Origin: Nakamurella flavida
GTDB taxonomy: Bacteria; Actinomycetota; Actinomycetes; Mycobacteriales; Nakamurellaceae
Direction of reading: 5' to 3'
NCBI RefSeq assembly: GCF_030811475.1
Contig: NZ_JAUSQV010000001.1
Span: forward strand, 1,302,001-1,366,000
Length of the DNA: 64,000 nucleotides
Shown here: positions 1 through 9,648 of the stretch, one piece after another
Numbering within the stretch: position 1 is the stretch's first letter
How the letters are laid out: every line of letters begins with the position of its first letter
Program-made: the position numbers and the translations under genes
The notes under the pieces: generated by a model
Told to the model about the DNA's origin: nothing
Databases searched by the model: none
The model's input: only the letters and a program-made list of their open reading frames with translations

Positions 1-420
1 CAGGTCGATGGCACCGGAGCGGATCAGCATGTCCGCGATCTCCAGGGCCTGCTCACCCGTGTCCGGCTGGGACACCAGCAGGGCGTCGGTGTCGACCCCG
101 AGATGCTTGGCGTACTCCGGGTCCAGCGCGTGCTCGGCGTCGATGAACGCCGCGATACCGCCCGCCGCCTGGACGCTGGCCACCGCGTGCAGGGTGACCG
201 TCGTCTTGCCGGAGGACTCCGGACCGTAGATCTCGACGATGCGCCCCCGCGGGAGACCACCGATCCCCAGGGCCACGTCCAGGGCGATGGAGCCCGTGGG
301 GATGACCTCGATCGGTGCGCGGCCCTCGTCACCGAGGCGCATCACCGAACCCTTGCCGAACTGCTTCTCGATCTGGGCCAGGGCGATGCCCAGTGCCTTC
401 TCGCGATCCGGTGCTGACAT
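1..420 (-). CDS. recA: Recombinase RecA (5' part, runs off the window)
   Basis: This is the first 140 codons of RecA, the ATP-dependent strand-exchange protein of homologous recombination and the SOS co-protease that triggers LexA self-cleavage. The Walker A motif GPESSGKT lies at residues 66-73, and the N-terminal region ([13 protein letters not shown]) is typical of the family. The ATG at 418-420 begins [10 protein letters not shown], the usual RecA start. The C-terminal two thirds lie outside the window, so the integrity of the rest cannot be judged. A LexA-type box and -10 element lie about 145-170 bases upstream, implying a long 5' leader. The neighbouring DUF3046 gene matches the mycobacterial recA locus. 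Confidence 0.98.
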   Translation of the reverse strand, partial: MSAPDREKALGIALAQIEKQFGKGSVMRLGDEGRAPIEVIPTGSIALDVALGIGGLPRGRIVEIYGPESSGKTTVTLHAVASVQAAGGIAAFIDAEHALDPEYAKHLGVDTDALLVSQPDTGEQALEIADMLIRSGAIDL

Positions 421-564
421 GATCTGGCCCGCGCCTTTCCTCGGGTTTCCGGTGGAATCGTCCACCGGTATGCGATGTGCTTGTGTCGAGTCCGACCGTA
501 GGACGGACCACCGACAGTCGCCCCCGCCACGACCGTGCTGTGGATGGATCGCTGCCTGTGGACA

Positions 565-587
565 ACCCTAGACGTACAGGTGTTCGA
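565..587 (-). promoter_or_regulatory. recA SOS promoter: LexA box next to a -10 element
   Basis: Reading toward recA, the sequence TCGAACACCTGTACGT (572-587) matches the actinobacterial LexA box TCGAACACATGTTCGA at 13 of 16 positions. TAGGGT (565-570) follows at once and fits a -10 hexamer. LexA bound there would block RNA polymerase, giving DNA-damage induction. The predicted transcript start is near 558, leaving about 135 bases of untranslated leader. The match is by eye to the known consensus. Confidence 0.75.
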
Positions 588-699
588 CCCGCGAGACCCG
601 CCCGGCGTGTCGCAGCGCCGGGCCGGGGGCGGTGAGGCCGGCGAGCACGGACCGGCTCGTGCAGGCCGACCGGCGGACCGGGGCACCGGTCGGCGCCCG

Positions 700-705
700 T
701 ATCGT
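700..705 (+). promoter_or_regulatory. -10 element for a leaderless DUF3046 transcript
   Basis: TATCGT ends exactly six bases before the GTG start at 712, and no Shine-Dalgarno sequence precedes that codon. This is the arrangement of actinobacterial leaderless promoters, where transcription starts at the first base of the start codon. Confidence 0.5.
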
Positions 706-711
706 GGCCGC

Positions 712-921
712 GTGCGAATGACCGAGTTCCGCGGGCTGATGCGGGAGCATTTCGGCCCCCACCGCGCCGCCAGCGTCGCTCACGACCATGTCTTCAGCGC
801 CCTGGAGGGACGCACCGCCGACCAGGCGCTGCATCAGGGCGAGAACCCACGGACGGTCTGGTTCGCGGTGTGCGACTCGTTCGACGTCCCGGACACCCTG
901 CGGTACGGCCTGCCCGACTGA
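712..921 (+). CDS. DUF3046 family small protein
   Basis: A 69-residue protein (MRMTEFRGLMREHFG at the N-terminus, GRTADQAL in the middle) that fits DUF3046, a small actinobacterial family of unknown function usually found beside recA/recX. The GTG at 712 is preferred over the ATG at 718 because family members begin M-R-x-T-E-F and a -10-like hexamer sits six bases upstream. It is divergent from recA. No membrane segment or catalytic motif is visible. The role is unknown. Confidence 0.85.
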   Translation: MRMTEFRGLMREHFGPHRAASVAHDHVFSALEGRTADQALHQGENPRTVWFAVCDSFDVPDTLRYGLPD

Positions 922-945
922 CCGGGCGTCCGGGTCGGATCGGGG

Positions 946-1809
946 TCAGCGGCCGGTGGTGCCGGCCGACAGCTCGCGCATGCCGGCGGCCAGCCCCCGG
1001 AGGCGCTCGACGACCTCGGTGAGGGCGGGGCCCGGGCCGGCCAGATCGTGGGTCGCAGCGACGGTCTCGGCCGTCGCGGCGACCAGGTGGCCGTAACCGC
1101 CCACCCCGTCACGCACCTGCGCCGTCAGACGTTCGACCATCGCCCGGACGCCGGCCACCTCCGCCGCGTCACCGCCCGCCGAGCGCGCCCGCAGCAGGGA
1201 CGACAGCTGCGCCGCCTGCTCCCGCAGGCGCCGCTCCGCGGCGTCGGCGGCCGAGATGATGTCGGTGCGCAGGGACGCCACGGAGGGGTCGTCCGCCAGC
1301 AGCCCGATCATGGGGACCAGCCCGCGCAGGGCGTCGGAGTAACCGCTGAGCTGCTCCATCTGGGGCCGGACGGCCGAACCCACGGCCGGCCGGGCGGGTT
1401 GGGGCGGCGGCAACTGCCGCACCACGGCACGCCGGGTCCGGAGGTCGCGGGCGGATCGCAGGACACCGGACAGGCACCACAGCAGGAGGATGACGAAGGC
1501 GACCAGCCCGGCGGCGGCCGCCCCGGAGAACCCGGACACCAGCGTCACCGTCTGGAAGGCGGTCCCACCCGCTCCCACCACGGCTCCCGCGGACCAGATC
1601 TTCACCCGGCGTCGGGCGGCGGTCTGCCGGCGCCGCGCGACCGCGGATGCGTCCCGCCGCGCACGCACCATCTCCGCCGCGCTGCTGCTGACCGTGCCGA
1701 CCACGTCGCTGCCGCGGGCCACGGCCATGCCCGTCCCCACCAGCCCGGACCCGGCCGACCGCACCACCTTGATCAGGTCGGTGCGGGCGGTGGGCCCGTT
1801 GCGCCTCAT
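946..1809 (-). CDS. pspM: PspM-like membrane partner of phage-shock protein PspA
   Basis: A 287-residue protein with two predicted membrane helices (about residues 71-91 and 94-117), a basic N-terminal region and a long C-terminal helical part rich in Ala, Arg and Glu. It lies four bases downstream of pspA on the same strand. In mycobacteria the pspA gene (Rv2744c) is followed by pspM (Rv2743c), an integral membrane protein needed for the envelope-stress response, in the same region as recA and a DUF3046 gene. Assignment rests on position, topology and size; sequence similarity to PspM cannot be measured here. It probably anchors or modulates PspA at the membrane. Confidence 0.7.
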   Translation of the reverse strand: MRRNGPTARTDLIKVVRSAGSGLVGTGMAVARGSDVVGTVSSSAAEMVRARRDASAVARRRQTAARRRVKIWSAGAVVGAGGTAFQTVTLVSGFSGAAAAGLVAFVILLLWCLSGVLRSARDLRTRRAVVRQLPPPQPARPAVGSAVRPQMEQLSGYSDALRGLVPMIGLLADDPSVASLRTDIISAADAAERRLREQAAQLSSLLRARSAGGDAAEVAGVRAMVERLTAQVRDGVGGYGHLVAATAETVAATHDLAGPGPALTEVVERLRGLAAGMRELSAGTTGR

Positions 1810-1813
1810 GGCC

Positions 1814-2638
1814 TCAGGCCTGACCGTTCGGCGCGGACTGCTGCACCCCCGGCTTGTTCAGGTCCGGGGTGGCGCCGGCGGCGGCGTCGATGGCCCGGGA
1901 CTGGCCGGCACCGAGCTCGGGGTGCAACTGGGCGCGCAGCTGATCGAGGCGGCTCGCGCCGGCCATGTCCAGGGTGGACTTCTGCACCTCGAGCATGCGT
2001 CCCTCGACGGAGTCCTGGTGCAGCTCGGTCGAGCCGAGCGCGTTGGCGTAGCGGCGTTCGATCTTCTCGCGCACCTCGTCGAGGGAGGGGGTGCTGCCCG
2101 GGGCGGACAGCTGAGACATCGACTGCAGGGAGGACGACACCTGCTCCTGCATCTTGGCCTGCTCGAGCTGGGACAACAGCTTGGTCCGCTCGGCCAGCTT
2201 GGTCTGCAGCTGCATGGCGTTGTTCTCGACGGCCTTCTTGGCCTGCTGTGCCGCCTGCAGGGCCTGGTCGTGCATGGCCTTGAGGTCTTCCATCTGCTGC
2301 TCGGCCGCGACCAGCTGGGTCGCGAACGCCTGGGCGGTCTGCTCGTACTGGCCGGCCTTGACCTCGTCACCCTTGCCCCGGGCCTCGTCGGCCAGCACCA
2401 GCGCCTGCCGCGCGGAGGACTGCAGCCGCTCGACGTCGCCCATCTGGCGGCTCAGCTTCATCTCCAGCTGCCGCTGGTTGCCGATGACGGCCGCCGCCTG
2501 CTGGGAGAGGGCGGCGTGCTGTCGCTGGGCGTCCTCGATCGCCTGCTGGATCTGCACCTTGGGATCGGCGTACTCGTCGACCTTGGAGGAGAACAAGGCC
2601 ATCATGTACTTCCAGGCCTTGGTGAACGGGTTCGCCAT
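1814..2638 (-). CDS. pspA: Phage shock protein A (PspA/IM30 family)
   Basis: A 274-residue, almost wholly coiled-coil protein of the PspA/IM30 (ESCRT-III-like) family, which binds stressed cytoplasmic membrane from the inside and preserves its integrity. The N-terminus [21 protein letters not shown] forms the usual amphipathic helix, followed by the family feature of an early A-x-E/D-D-A-Q-R segment and long Gln/Ala/Lys-rich helices. The ATG at 2636-2638 starts at the conserved N-terminus; an upstream in-frame extension is not supported. It is co-directional with pspM (four-base gap). No ClgR-type regulator gene is adjacent, unlike the mycobacterial operon. Confidence 0.93.
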   Translation of the reverse strand: MANPFTKAWKYMMALFSSKVDEYADPKVQIQQAIEDAQRQHAALSQQAAAVIGNQRQLEMKLSRQMGDVERLQSSARQALVLADEARGKGDEVKAGQYEQTAQAFATQLVAAEQQMEDLKAMHDQALQAAQQAKKAVENNAMQLQTKLAERTKLLSQLEQAKMQEQVSSSLQSMSQLSAPGSTPSLDEVREKIERRYANALGSTELHQDSVEGRMLEVQKSTLDMAGASRLDQLRAQLHPELGAGQSRAIDAAAGATPDLNKPGVQQSAPNGQA

Positions 2639-2971
2639 CGGGTCCGATCCTCTCGCGCCAGCGTCGACTCGGGCCACCGCAGGTGGCCACCGCTCCATCG
2701 TGTCAGGTGACGGGACCGGCTTCCACCTCCGGCGGTGCGACTCAGGGGTGAAAGGCACAGAAACAGGGTCGGACCGGGGTCGACCCGGAGCCCGGGGCAG
2801 CACCGCCCGCCGCACACCGGACCCCTCCACCCACCGCCGACCCGCCGGCCGGCCCGGGGCGTCGGGGCCGCTGGCTACAGTGTTCCCCGCGGAGGACGGT
2901 CGCCTCCCGCGCGGCCGGCGCCCTGGCGAGGGCACCCGCATCCGCCCCCACGCCTACGGAGATGAGGCACC
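2639..2971. other. Divergent intergenic region, pspA / binding-protein gene
   Basis: About 330 bases without a supported gene, holding the promoters of pspA (leftward) and of the gene at 2972 (rightward). TACAGT at 2876-2881 is a plausible -10 for the rightward gene, whose ribosome site (GGAGATGAGG) precedes the GTG at 2972. No clear -10 or named operator was recognised for pspA. Confidence 0.5.
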
Positions 2972-4066
2972 GTGGCTCGTCACGCCGACGGAGGTCGCCG
3001 CCGGGGCGTGGCGCCCTGGATCGTCGTCACGGCTGTCGCCGTGGTCGTGCTGGCCGCGGCCACCGTGATCTGGGTGTCGGTCACCGGTCGGGACGAGCAG
3101 GACACCGCGACCTGCACCTCGGACGCCGTGCTGTCCGTCCTCGCCTCCCCCGGCGCCGTCGGCGGGATCACCGCCGCGGCCGCGGCGTTCGACGCCACGC
3201 GTCCGGTCGCCCGGTCCACCTGCATCACCACCGCGGTCCGCGCACCGACGGACGGGGCGGCGGAGTCGCTGCTGGACGGGTCCGCCCAGGACGCCGCCGG
3301 TCCGGCGGTCTGGGCGGCGGCGACGGAGAGCGAGGTGACCGCGCTCGAAGCGCAGGACGCCGCCCTCACCGCGGGCCGCGACGACCGCCCCGAGGCCACC
3401 TCGCCGGTCGTGCTGGCCGTCGGCGACGGCGATGTCGCCGCACTGAGCGGCATCACCTGGTCGGATCTGCCGCAGGTGTTCACCCCGGGCGCCCGCCTCA
3501 CCCTGGTGCTGCCCGACCCGGCGGCCAACCGGGCCAGCTCCTACGCGCTGCAGTCGGTGGTGGCCGGGGCGACGAACGCCGGACCGGCGAGCACCGGAGC
3601 GGCTCCGGCGGTCGACGCCGCGGCGGTCACGGCGGCCGCGCCCGCCCTGCGCGCGCTGGCCGCGGGGACCACCGCGCCGGGTTCCACGGCCGACGCCCTG
3701 GGCGCACTGGCTCCCGGACAGGTCGTGCCGGTGGTGGAGTCCGAGCTCATCGCCTGGAACCGGGACCATCCGGATGCTCCCCTCACCGCCGTGCATCCCG
3801 GCGGGCCCACGGCCGGCGACACCGTGCTGGTGCTGCAGCTGACCGCCCCGTGGGTCGACCCCACGGCCGCCGATGCGGCCGGGCGGTTCGCCGGGTTCCT
3901 GCGCGGGGAACAGGGTCGACAGGCCCTGGTGGACAGCGGGTTACGGGTGGACGGCGTCTCCCCGACGACCCCCGAAACCCGGGTCGACGCAACGGCGACC
4001 GTGCCGCTGCTCGCACCGGCCGGCATCGAGGTCACCGACCAACTGATCGAGGTCGTCTCCGGTTGA
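2972..4066 (+). CDS. Membrane-anchored extracellular substrate-binding-like protein
   Basis: A 364-residue protein with a short basic N-terminus and one membrane segment (about residues 14-37), then an extracytoplasmic domain rich in Ala, Thr and Asp. Phrases such as TWSDLPQVFTPGARLTLVLP, SYALQSVVAGA and GRFAGFLRGEQGRQALVDSGLR resemble the periplasmic-binding-protein domain often fused to von Willebrand domains in actinobacterial secreted proteins, although no VWA domain is present here. There is no lipobox, so the N-terminus is either an uncleaved anchor or a signal peptide. The GTG at 2972 has a ribosome site. The ligand is unknown. Confidence 0.6.
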   Translation: MARHADGGRRRGVAPWIVVTAVAVVVLAAATVIWVSVTGRDEQDTATCTSDAVLSVLASPGAVGGITAAAAAFDATRPVARSTCITTAVRAPTDGAAESLLDGSAQDAAGPAVWAAATESEVTALEAQDAALTAGRDDRPEATSPVVLAVGDGDVAALSGITWSDLPQVFTPGARLTLVLPDPAANRASSYALQSVVAGATNAGPASTGAAPAVDAAAVTAAAPALRALAAGTTAPGSTADALGALAPGQVVPVVESELIAWNRDHPDAPLTAVHPGGPTAGDTVLVLQLTAPWVDPTAADAAGRFAGFLRGEQGRQALVDSGLRVDGVSPTTPETRVDATATVPLLAPAGIEVTDQLIEVVSG

Positions 4067-4101
4067 TCCGGCCGGCGGGCGGCGCCGAGTACGGAGGGGC
4101 G

Positions 4102-5096
4102 TCAGCCGGTGTACCGCACGGCGGACCGACCGATACCCATCAGGGTCCGGTCGAGTTCACGGCCGTCCGCGGTGGAGACGAAGCAGGCCACGGTGATCGG
4201 ACCCTGTGCGAAGCGTCGGGTGGGGGGCGGCTCGGCCGGATCGGTCCGCACCACGAGGTCGCCACTGCCCTCGGGATCACCGCGGAGCAGGAGGCGGGCG
4301 GTCACCGCGCGGCAGGACGCCAGCACGGCGGCGAAATCCGCGGCGGCCGGCTCGGCGAGCGATCCGGTGGCCATCAGCTGCCCCCGGTGGGGGCCGCCGC
4401 AGTCCACCGCGCGGGGTAGACCGGCCAGGTCCACGGTGGGCCAGCACAGGCCGTACGCCGACGGCGGCACCCCGGCACCGAGCGTGGCCCGGACCGTGCC
4501 GCGGTAGGGGGCGGCGGAAGCGGGGGTCAGGACGCAGGCCATCCAGAGCTGCCCGTTCTGCCGCCGCAGACGGTCCGGCCCGACCCACCGGGTGGCGATG
4601 GGCAGGGCCGGGGACCACTGCAGCGCGATCGACTCGGTCGGGGCGTCCGGCAGCGGGCGACGCCGTCCACGGTGCGCAGACCGACGTAGTCCACCGCGGC
4701 GGCCCGACAGCGGGCGTCCCGGTCCGCCCCGGAGGACCGGGTGAGCGCGCCGGTGACGGCAGCTCGGTCGGTGATCACCGCGACCACCTCGCCGAGCTGC
4801 CCGCCGGCGCACCCGCCGGTGGAGGGCGACCCGAAGGAGGTCACTCCCACCGCCGGCAGGGTCGCGTTGTTGGTTGCCTGCGCGGGAGAGGCCTCGGCCT
4901 CCGGGGTGACCAGGGCGGCCGGGCCGGTCGGGGTCTCCGTCGGCTCGCGCAGCAGGCAGTCACCGACCGCAGGCGGACCCGGCAGCGGCGCCGCGGCCGC
5001 GTCACCGCGTACACCCCGGCCGCCCATCACCGGGCCGACCAGGGCGAGCGTCACCGCGAGCAGGAGCGTCATCGCCCCGGTCCACCGGCGGTCCAT
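4102..5096 (-). pseudogene. Septum-formation-like secreted protein, frameshifted
   Basis: Two overlapping reading frames make one protein. The 5' frame (start ATG at 5096) encodes a signal-anchor (MTLLLAVTLALVGPVMGG), then VGDCLL and a GGCAGGQLGEVVAV motif. The 3' frame carries YGLCWPTVDL and VDCGGPHRGQLMATG and ends in TVACFV at 4102. The paired GDC...C...H...E/Q-V motifs recall the septum-formation domain of actinobacterial secreted proteins. The span is 995 bases, one short of a multiple of three, so a single-base loss between the halves (best near 4640-4665, between GVAR and LPDAPTES) explains it. It could be a real inactivation or a sequence error. Confidence 0.6.
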
Positions 5097-5147
5097 CCCG
5101 TCACGGTAACCGCGAGCGGTTCCCGGATGTGAGCGCCGTCACGGGAG

Positions 5148-8009
5148 TCAGCGGCCGGCGTAGCTCTCCAACGGCGGGCAGGAGCACATCAGGTTGCGGT
5201 CGCCGTAGGCACCGTCGATGCGACCCACCGGCGGGAAGTACTTGTGGGCCGGGTCCACCCCGGCCGGGAAGACGGCCTCGGCCCGGCTGTACGGATGCGT
5301 CCACTCGGACACCAGCGCGGCCGCGGTGTGCGGGGCGTTGCGCAGCGGGTTGTCCTCCGCCGGCCACTCCCCCGCGCCTACCCGGTCGATCTCGCCCCGG
5401 ATCGCGATCATCGCGTCGCAGAACCGGTCGATCTCGGCGAGGTCCTCGCTCTCCGTCGGCTCGACCATGAGGGTGCCGGCGACGGGGAAGGACATGGTCG
5501 GGGCGTGGAAACCGTAGTCCGCCAACCGCTTCGCCACGTCGTCGACCGTCACGCCGGTGGCCTTGGTGATCGGCCGGAGATCCAGGATGCACTCGTGGGC
5601 GACGAAACCGCCGGCGCCGGTGTAGAGCACCGGGAAGTACTCGTCGAGCCGCCGCGCGACGTAGTTGGCCGCGGCGATCGCGGTCAACGTCGCCGCCCGC
5701 AGTCCGTCCGCGCCCATCATCCGGATGTACGCCCACGAGATCGGCAGGATCGACGCCGATCCCCAGGGAGCGCCCGACACGGCACCGATCCCGGTCTCCG
5801 GACCCGCCTCGGGGACGAGCGGGTGGGTGGGCAGGAACGGCGCGAGGTGCGCGGCCACGGCCACCGGGCCGACCCCGGGGCCACCGCCGCCGTGCGGGAT
5901 GCAGAACGTCTTGTGCAGGTTCAGGTGCGAGACGTCCCCGCCGAAGACGCCCGGCTGGGCCACACCGACGAGGGCGTTCAGGTTCGCCCCGTCCACGTAG
6001 ACCTGACCGCCGGCCGCGTGCACCAGCTCGGACAGCTCGGTGATCGAGTCCTCGAAGACTCCGTGGGTGGACGGGTAGGTGACCATGATCGCGGCGAGCG
6101 AGTCGGCGTGCTGGTCGATCTTGGCCTTCAGGTCCGCCATGTCGACGTCCCCGGTGGCCGCGGTCTTCACGACGACCACGGACATGCCGGCCATCACCGC
6201 ACTGGCCGCGTTCGTGCCGTGCGCGGAGGCCGGGATGAGGCACACGGTGCGGTGCTCGTCGCCGCGGGAGCGGTGGTAGCCGCGGATGGCGAGCAGGCCG
6301 GCGAACTCGCCCTGGGACCCGGCGTTGGGCTGCAGGGAGACCGCGGCGTACCCGGTGATCTCGCACAGCCAACTCGACAGCTGGTCGATCAGGGCGCGGT
6401 AACCGGCCGAGTCCTCGGCGGGGGCGAACGGGTGGATGCCGGCGAACTCGGGCCAGGTGACGGCCTGCATCTCGGTGGTGGCGTTGAGCTTCATCGTGCA
6501 GGAGCCGAGCGGGATCATCGTCCGGTCCAGGGCGAGATCGGTGTCCGAGAGCCGACGCAGGTAGCGCAGCATGGCCGTCTCGGAGCGGTGGGCGTGGAAG
6601 ACCGGATGGGTGAGGAACTCCGAGGTCCGGGTCAGCTCCCGCGGGAGGGCCGAGCCGGGGGCGGTGTCCGCGCCATCGGTCCGTTCGCCGGTGAAGGCGC
6701 CCAGGACGAGTTCCAGGTGGTCGTCGGTGGTCGCCTCGGACACCGAGACCTGGACGACGTCGTCGCCCTCGACCCAGAGGTTGACGCCCCGCTCGCGGGC
6801 GGCGGCGGCGATCGCCCGGGCACGGCCGGGCACCTGCAGTCGCAGCGTGTCGAAGTAGTGCTCGTGCTCGGGGGTCACCCCGGCTCCGGTGAGCATCGCG
6901 GCGAGCTTGCGGGCGCGCCCGTGCACGTCGCGGGCGATCCGGGTCAGCCCCTCGGGGCCGTGGTAGACGGCGTACATGGAGGCCATGACGGCCAGCAGGA
7001 CCTGCGCGGTGCAGATGTTGCTGGTCGCCTTCTCCCGGCGGATGTGCTGTTCGCGGGTCTGCAGGGCCAACCGGTACGCCGCGTTCCCGGCGTCGTCCTT
7101 GGAGACGCCGACGAGCCGGCCCGGGAGCTGGCGCTGGAGGTCGCTGCGGACGGACAGGAAACCGGCGTGCGGGCCACCGAACCCGAGAGTCACCCCGAAG
7201 CGCTGGGCGGAGCCGACGGCGATGTCTGCGCCGAGCTCGCCGGGCGGGGTCAGCAGGGTGAGGGCGAGCAGATCGGTGGCCATCGCCACCTTGGCCTCGC
7301 GCTGGTGGGCGATGTCGATGACGGCGCGGTGGTCGCAGACGGCGCCGGAAGCTCCGGGGTGGGCCAGCAGCAGACCGAAGAAGTCGCCGGCCGGCAACCC
7401 CTCCTCGCCGAGCGTCAGATCGGCGACGACCAGCTCGATGCCCAACGGCTCGGCGCGGGTGGCCAGGACGGCCAGGGTCTGCGGCAGGGTGTCGGCATCG
7501 ACCACGAAGCGGGACGACTTGGAGCGGGCGGTCCGCCGGATCAGCGTCATCGCCTCGGCGGCCGCGGTGGACTCGTCCAGCATGGACGCGCCGGCCACGT
7601 CCAGGCCGGTCAGGTCGCAGACCGCGGTCTGGAAGTTCAACAACGCCTCGAGCCGGCCCTGGGAGATCTCCGGCTGGTACGGCGTGTAGGCGGTGTACCA
7701 GGCCGGGCTCTCCAGCACGTTCCGCTGGATCACCGCCGGGGTCAGGGTGTCGTGGTAGCCCATGCCGATCATCTGCACCATGGGCCGGTTGCGCGCGGCC
7801 AGGGCGCGGAGCTCGGCCAGCGCCTGCACCTCCGAGGCCGGGGCGGGCAGGTCGAGCGGGGCACCGGACCGGATGGCGGCGGGCACGGCCCGGGCCTCCA
7901 GCGCGTCGAGGTCGGCCTGGTCCAGTACGTCCAGCATGGTCTGCAGACCGGGACGGTCCGGACCGATGTGCCGTTCGGCGAACGCGGACGGGTTCAGGGG
8001 GATGCTCAT
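5148..8009 (-). CDS. gcvP: Glycine dehydrogenase (decarboxylating), P-protein
   Basis: A full-length 953-residue P-protein of the glycine cleavage system. It decarboxylates glycine on pyridoxal phosphate and passes the aminomethyl group to the lipoyl arm of GcvH. The PLP lysine is K700 in [14 protein letters not shown], and the paralogous N-terminal half ([26 protein letters not shown]) is intact. The ATG at 8009 begins [19 protein letters not shown], a typical start. A glycine riboswitch precedes it. gcvH lies 5 kb away on the same strand; the gcvT gene is not in the window. Confidence 0.98.
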   Translation of the reverse strand: MSIPLNPSAFAERHIGPDRPGLQTMLDVLDQADLDALEARAVPAAIRSGAPLDLPAPASEVQALAELRALAARNRPMVQMIGMGYHDTLTPAVIQRNVLESPAWYTAYTPYQPEISQGRLEALLNFQTAVCDLTGLDVAGASMLDESTAAAEAMTLIRRTARSKSSRFVVDADTLPQTLAVLATRAEPLGIELVVADLTLGEEGLPAGDFFGLLLAHPGASGAVCDHRAVIDIAHQREAKVAMATDLLALTLLTPPGELGADIAVGSAQRFGVTLGFGGPHAGFLSVRSDLQRQLPGRLVGVSKDDAGNAAYRLALQTREQHIRREKATSNICTAQVLLAVMASMYAVYHGPEGLTRIARDVHGRARKLAAMLTGAGVTPEHEHYFDTLRLQVPGRARAIAAAARERGVNLWVEGDDVVQVSVSEATTDDHLELVLGAFTGERTDGADTAPGSALPRELTRTSEFLTHPVFHAHRSETAMLRYLRRLSDTDLALDRTMIPLGSCTMKLNATTEMQAVTWPEFAGIHPFAPAEDSAGYRALIDQLSSWLCEITGYAAVSLQPNAGSQGEFAGLLAIRGYHRSRGDEHRTVCLIPASAHGTNAASAVMAGMSVVVVKTAATGDVDMADLKAKIDQHADSLAAIMVTYPSTHGVFEDSITELSELVHAAGGQVYVDGANLNALVGVAQPGVFGGDVSHLNLHKTFCIPHGGGGPGVGPVAVAAHLAPFLPTHPLVPEAGPETGIGAVSGAPWGSASILPISWAYIRMMGADGLRAATLTAIAAANYVARRLDEYFPVLYTGAGGFVAHECILDLRPITKATGVTVDDVAKRLADYGFHAPTMSFPVAGTLMVEPTESEDLAEIDRFCDAMIAIRGEIDRVGAGEWPAEDNPLRNAPHTAAALVSEWTHPYSRAEAVFPAGVDPAHKYFPPVGRIDGAYGDRNLMCSCPPLESYAGR

Positions 8010-8065
8010 GTGCTCTCCTCGACGCGGGGTGGTGCCCGGGTCTCCCCCTCAGTCACCGCGTGGCG

Positions 8066-8181
8066 CGGCTCCAGAGGTGTCTGCTCCCCGCGGTTCGTTG
8101 GGCCTGAGAGGTTGGCGGGGAGAGCTTGCTCCTTCGGCGTCCGGCCGCTCGACGACGAGCCGGTCGGACTCTCCCGCGGGG
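8066..8181 (-). ncRNA. Glycine riboswitch (single aptamer) upstream of gcvP
   Basis: Between the promoter and gcvP the transcript contains GCGGGAGAGTCC, then CGCCGAAGGAGCAAG, then CCAACCTCTCAGGCC, a closing CCGCGGGGAG arm, and ACCTCTGGAG. These are the conserved core segments of the glycine aptamer in the right order and spacing. Only one clear aptamer is visible, as in other actinobacterial gcv leaders. Glycine binding is expected to raise gcvP expression. The remaining 55 bases to the start codon hold the expression platform, whose fold was not resolved. Confidence 0.9.
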
Positions 8182-8197
8182 GATCGTCGACCCGTCG

Positions 8198-8203
8198 AAT
8201 CTA
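8198..8203 (-). promoter_or_regulatory. -10 element of the gcvP riboswitch transcript
   Basis: TAGATT on the minus strand lies 17 bases before the aptamer, so a transcript starting about 7-8 bases downstream would begin just ahead of the riboswitch. No convincing -35 was seen. Confidence 0.5.
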
Positions 8204-8250
8204 CCAGCGTGGGTCCGGCCGACCCCGACGGACGGCCGGGGCTCGACGCG

Positions 8251-9648
8251 TCAGGAGCGGTGCACGATCTCCAGGTGGTGTTCGACCCCACGGTGCAGGT
8301 CGACGTGCACGGTGAGGCCGGCCCGCCGGGCGGCGAGCACCCCGGCGGCCAGCGCCGCGACCAGGCAGACCGAGCCGGACACGACGAGGGCGAACGGCGC
8401 CCCCCAGGCCTCCGTGATGGCCCCGACCACGATGGAACCGATCGGGGTGCCGCCCATGAAGACCAGCATGTACAGGCTCATCACCCGGCCCCGGAGCTCG
8501 GGGTCGGTGGACAGCTGCACGGTGGAGTTGCCCAGGGTGTTGAACAGCACGGACACCAGGCCGGTGATCACCAGCAGGGCCACGAAGGGGACGAACCACG
8601 GGGTCAGACCGAGCAGGATCAACAGCAGACCGACCCCCGCTGCCGCGGCGAAGAGCACGGCGAGCCGGGCGGTGGTGGCCCGGGCGGCGATCAGGGCGCC
8701 GACCACCGATCCGGCGGCCAGGGCGGTGTTGAGCAGGCCGAAGACATCGGCGCCGGAGTTGAAGACGTCCTTGGTGTACGCCGACAGGATGATGGCGAAG
8801 TTGTAGCCGAAGGTGCCCACGAAGAAGACCAGCACGATGGGCCAGAGCAACCGGGGCCGGGTCCGGACGTACTGCAGGGCCTCACGCAGTTGCCCCGGGC
8901 CACGACGGGCCAGGGTGGACGGGGTCAGTTCCGAGGTCCGCATGAGGGCGAGCCCGGCCAGCACGGCCAGGTAGCTGACGGCGTTGATGGCGAAGGCCCA
9001 CCCGGAACCGACCGCGCTGATCAGCACGCCGGCCACGGCCGGTCCGACCAGGCGGGCGAGCTGGAAGTTGCCGCTGTTCAGGCTGACCGCGTTGCGGACC
9101 AGCTCGCGCGGCACCATCTCGTTGACGAAGGTCTGCCGGGCCGGGTTGTCCACCACGGTGGCCATCCCGAGCCCCAGGGCGATGACGTAGACGTGCCAGA
9201 CCTCGACCAGGCCGGTCAGCGCGAGGGTGGCCAGGATCGCGGCGAGCAGCAGCATGACGGTCTGGGTGATCATCAGCAGCGTGCGCTTGGGATAGCGGTC
9301 GGCGAGCAGCCCGCCCCACAACCCGAACAGCATCATCGGCAGAAACTGCAGGGCGGTGGTGATGCCGACGGCCAGGGGCGAGTTCGTCAGCTGCAGGACC
9401 AACCAGTCCTGCGCGATGCGCTGCATCCAGGTGCCGGTGTTCGAGACGACCTGCCCGGCGAAGAACAGGCGGTAGTTCCGCAGGTGCAGGGCGGCGAAGA
9501 GGGTCGGACGCCCGGCGTCCGGCGACGGTTCCTGCACGCCCGGGGACGTGGTCGTGGCGGTGCTCGTGGTGTTCTCCTGGACTGCTCGGCGCTCCCCCGC
9601 CGGGGCGGGTCGGGACTCGGACGGACGGGGACGGGGTGGGGCGCTCAC
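8251..9648 (-). CDS. MFS transporter (EntS-like, MFS_3 group)
   Basis: A 465-residue major facilitator protein with about 12 membrane helices after a 45-residue hydrophilic, Pro/Thr-rich N-terminus. NYRLFFAGQVVSNTGTWMQ and GLLADRYPKRTLL (the loop 2-3 motif) and the later SLNSGNFQLARLVGPAVAGV are typical of the enterobactin-exporter-like group. It probably exports a drug or small molecule by proton antiport. The GTG start overlaps the stop of the upstream marR gene by four bases (GTGA), so the two are translationally coupled and MarR likely represses its own operon. Confidence 0.9.
   Translation of the reverse strand: MSAPPRPRPSESRPAPAGERRAVQENTTSTATTTSPGVQEPSPDAGRPTLFAALHLRNYRLFFAGQVVSNTGTWMQRIAQDWLVLQLTNSPLAVGITTALQFLPMMLFGLWGGLLADRYPKRTLLMITQTVMLLLAAILATLALTGLVEVWHVYVIALGLGMATVVDNPARQTFVNEMVPRELVRNAVSLNSGNFQLARLVGPAVAGVLISAVGSGWAFAINAVSYLAVLAGLALMRTSELTPSTLARRGPGQLREALQYVRTRPRLLWPIVLVFFVGTFGYNFAIILSAYTKDVFNSGADVFGLLNTALAAGSVVGALIAARATTARLAVLFAAAAGVGLLLILLGLTPWFVPFVALLVITGLVSVLFNTLGNSTVQLSTDPELRGRVMSLYMLVFMGGTPIGSIVVGAITEAWGAPFALVVSGSVCLVAALAAGVLAARRAGLTVHVDLHRGVEHHLEIVHRS

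Noticed and set aside
8010-8066. Second tandem glycine aptamer
   Set aside because: The core segments do not recur; the bases fit an expression platform.
5244-8315. Very long (over 1000 codons) open frame on the plus strand opposite gcvP
   Set aside because: It mirrors the codon structure of gcvP in GC-rich DNA, is rich in Gly, Arg and Asp-Val runs, and has no start signal or family match.
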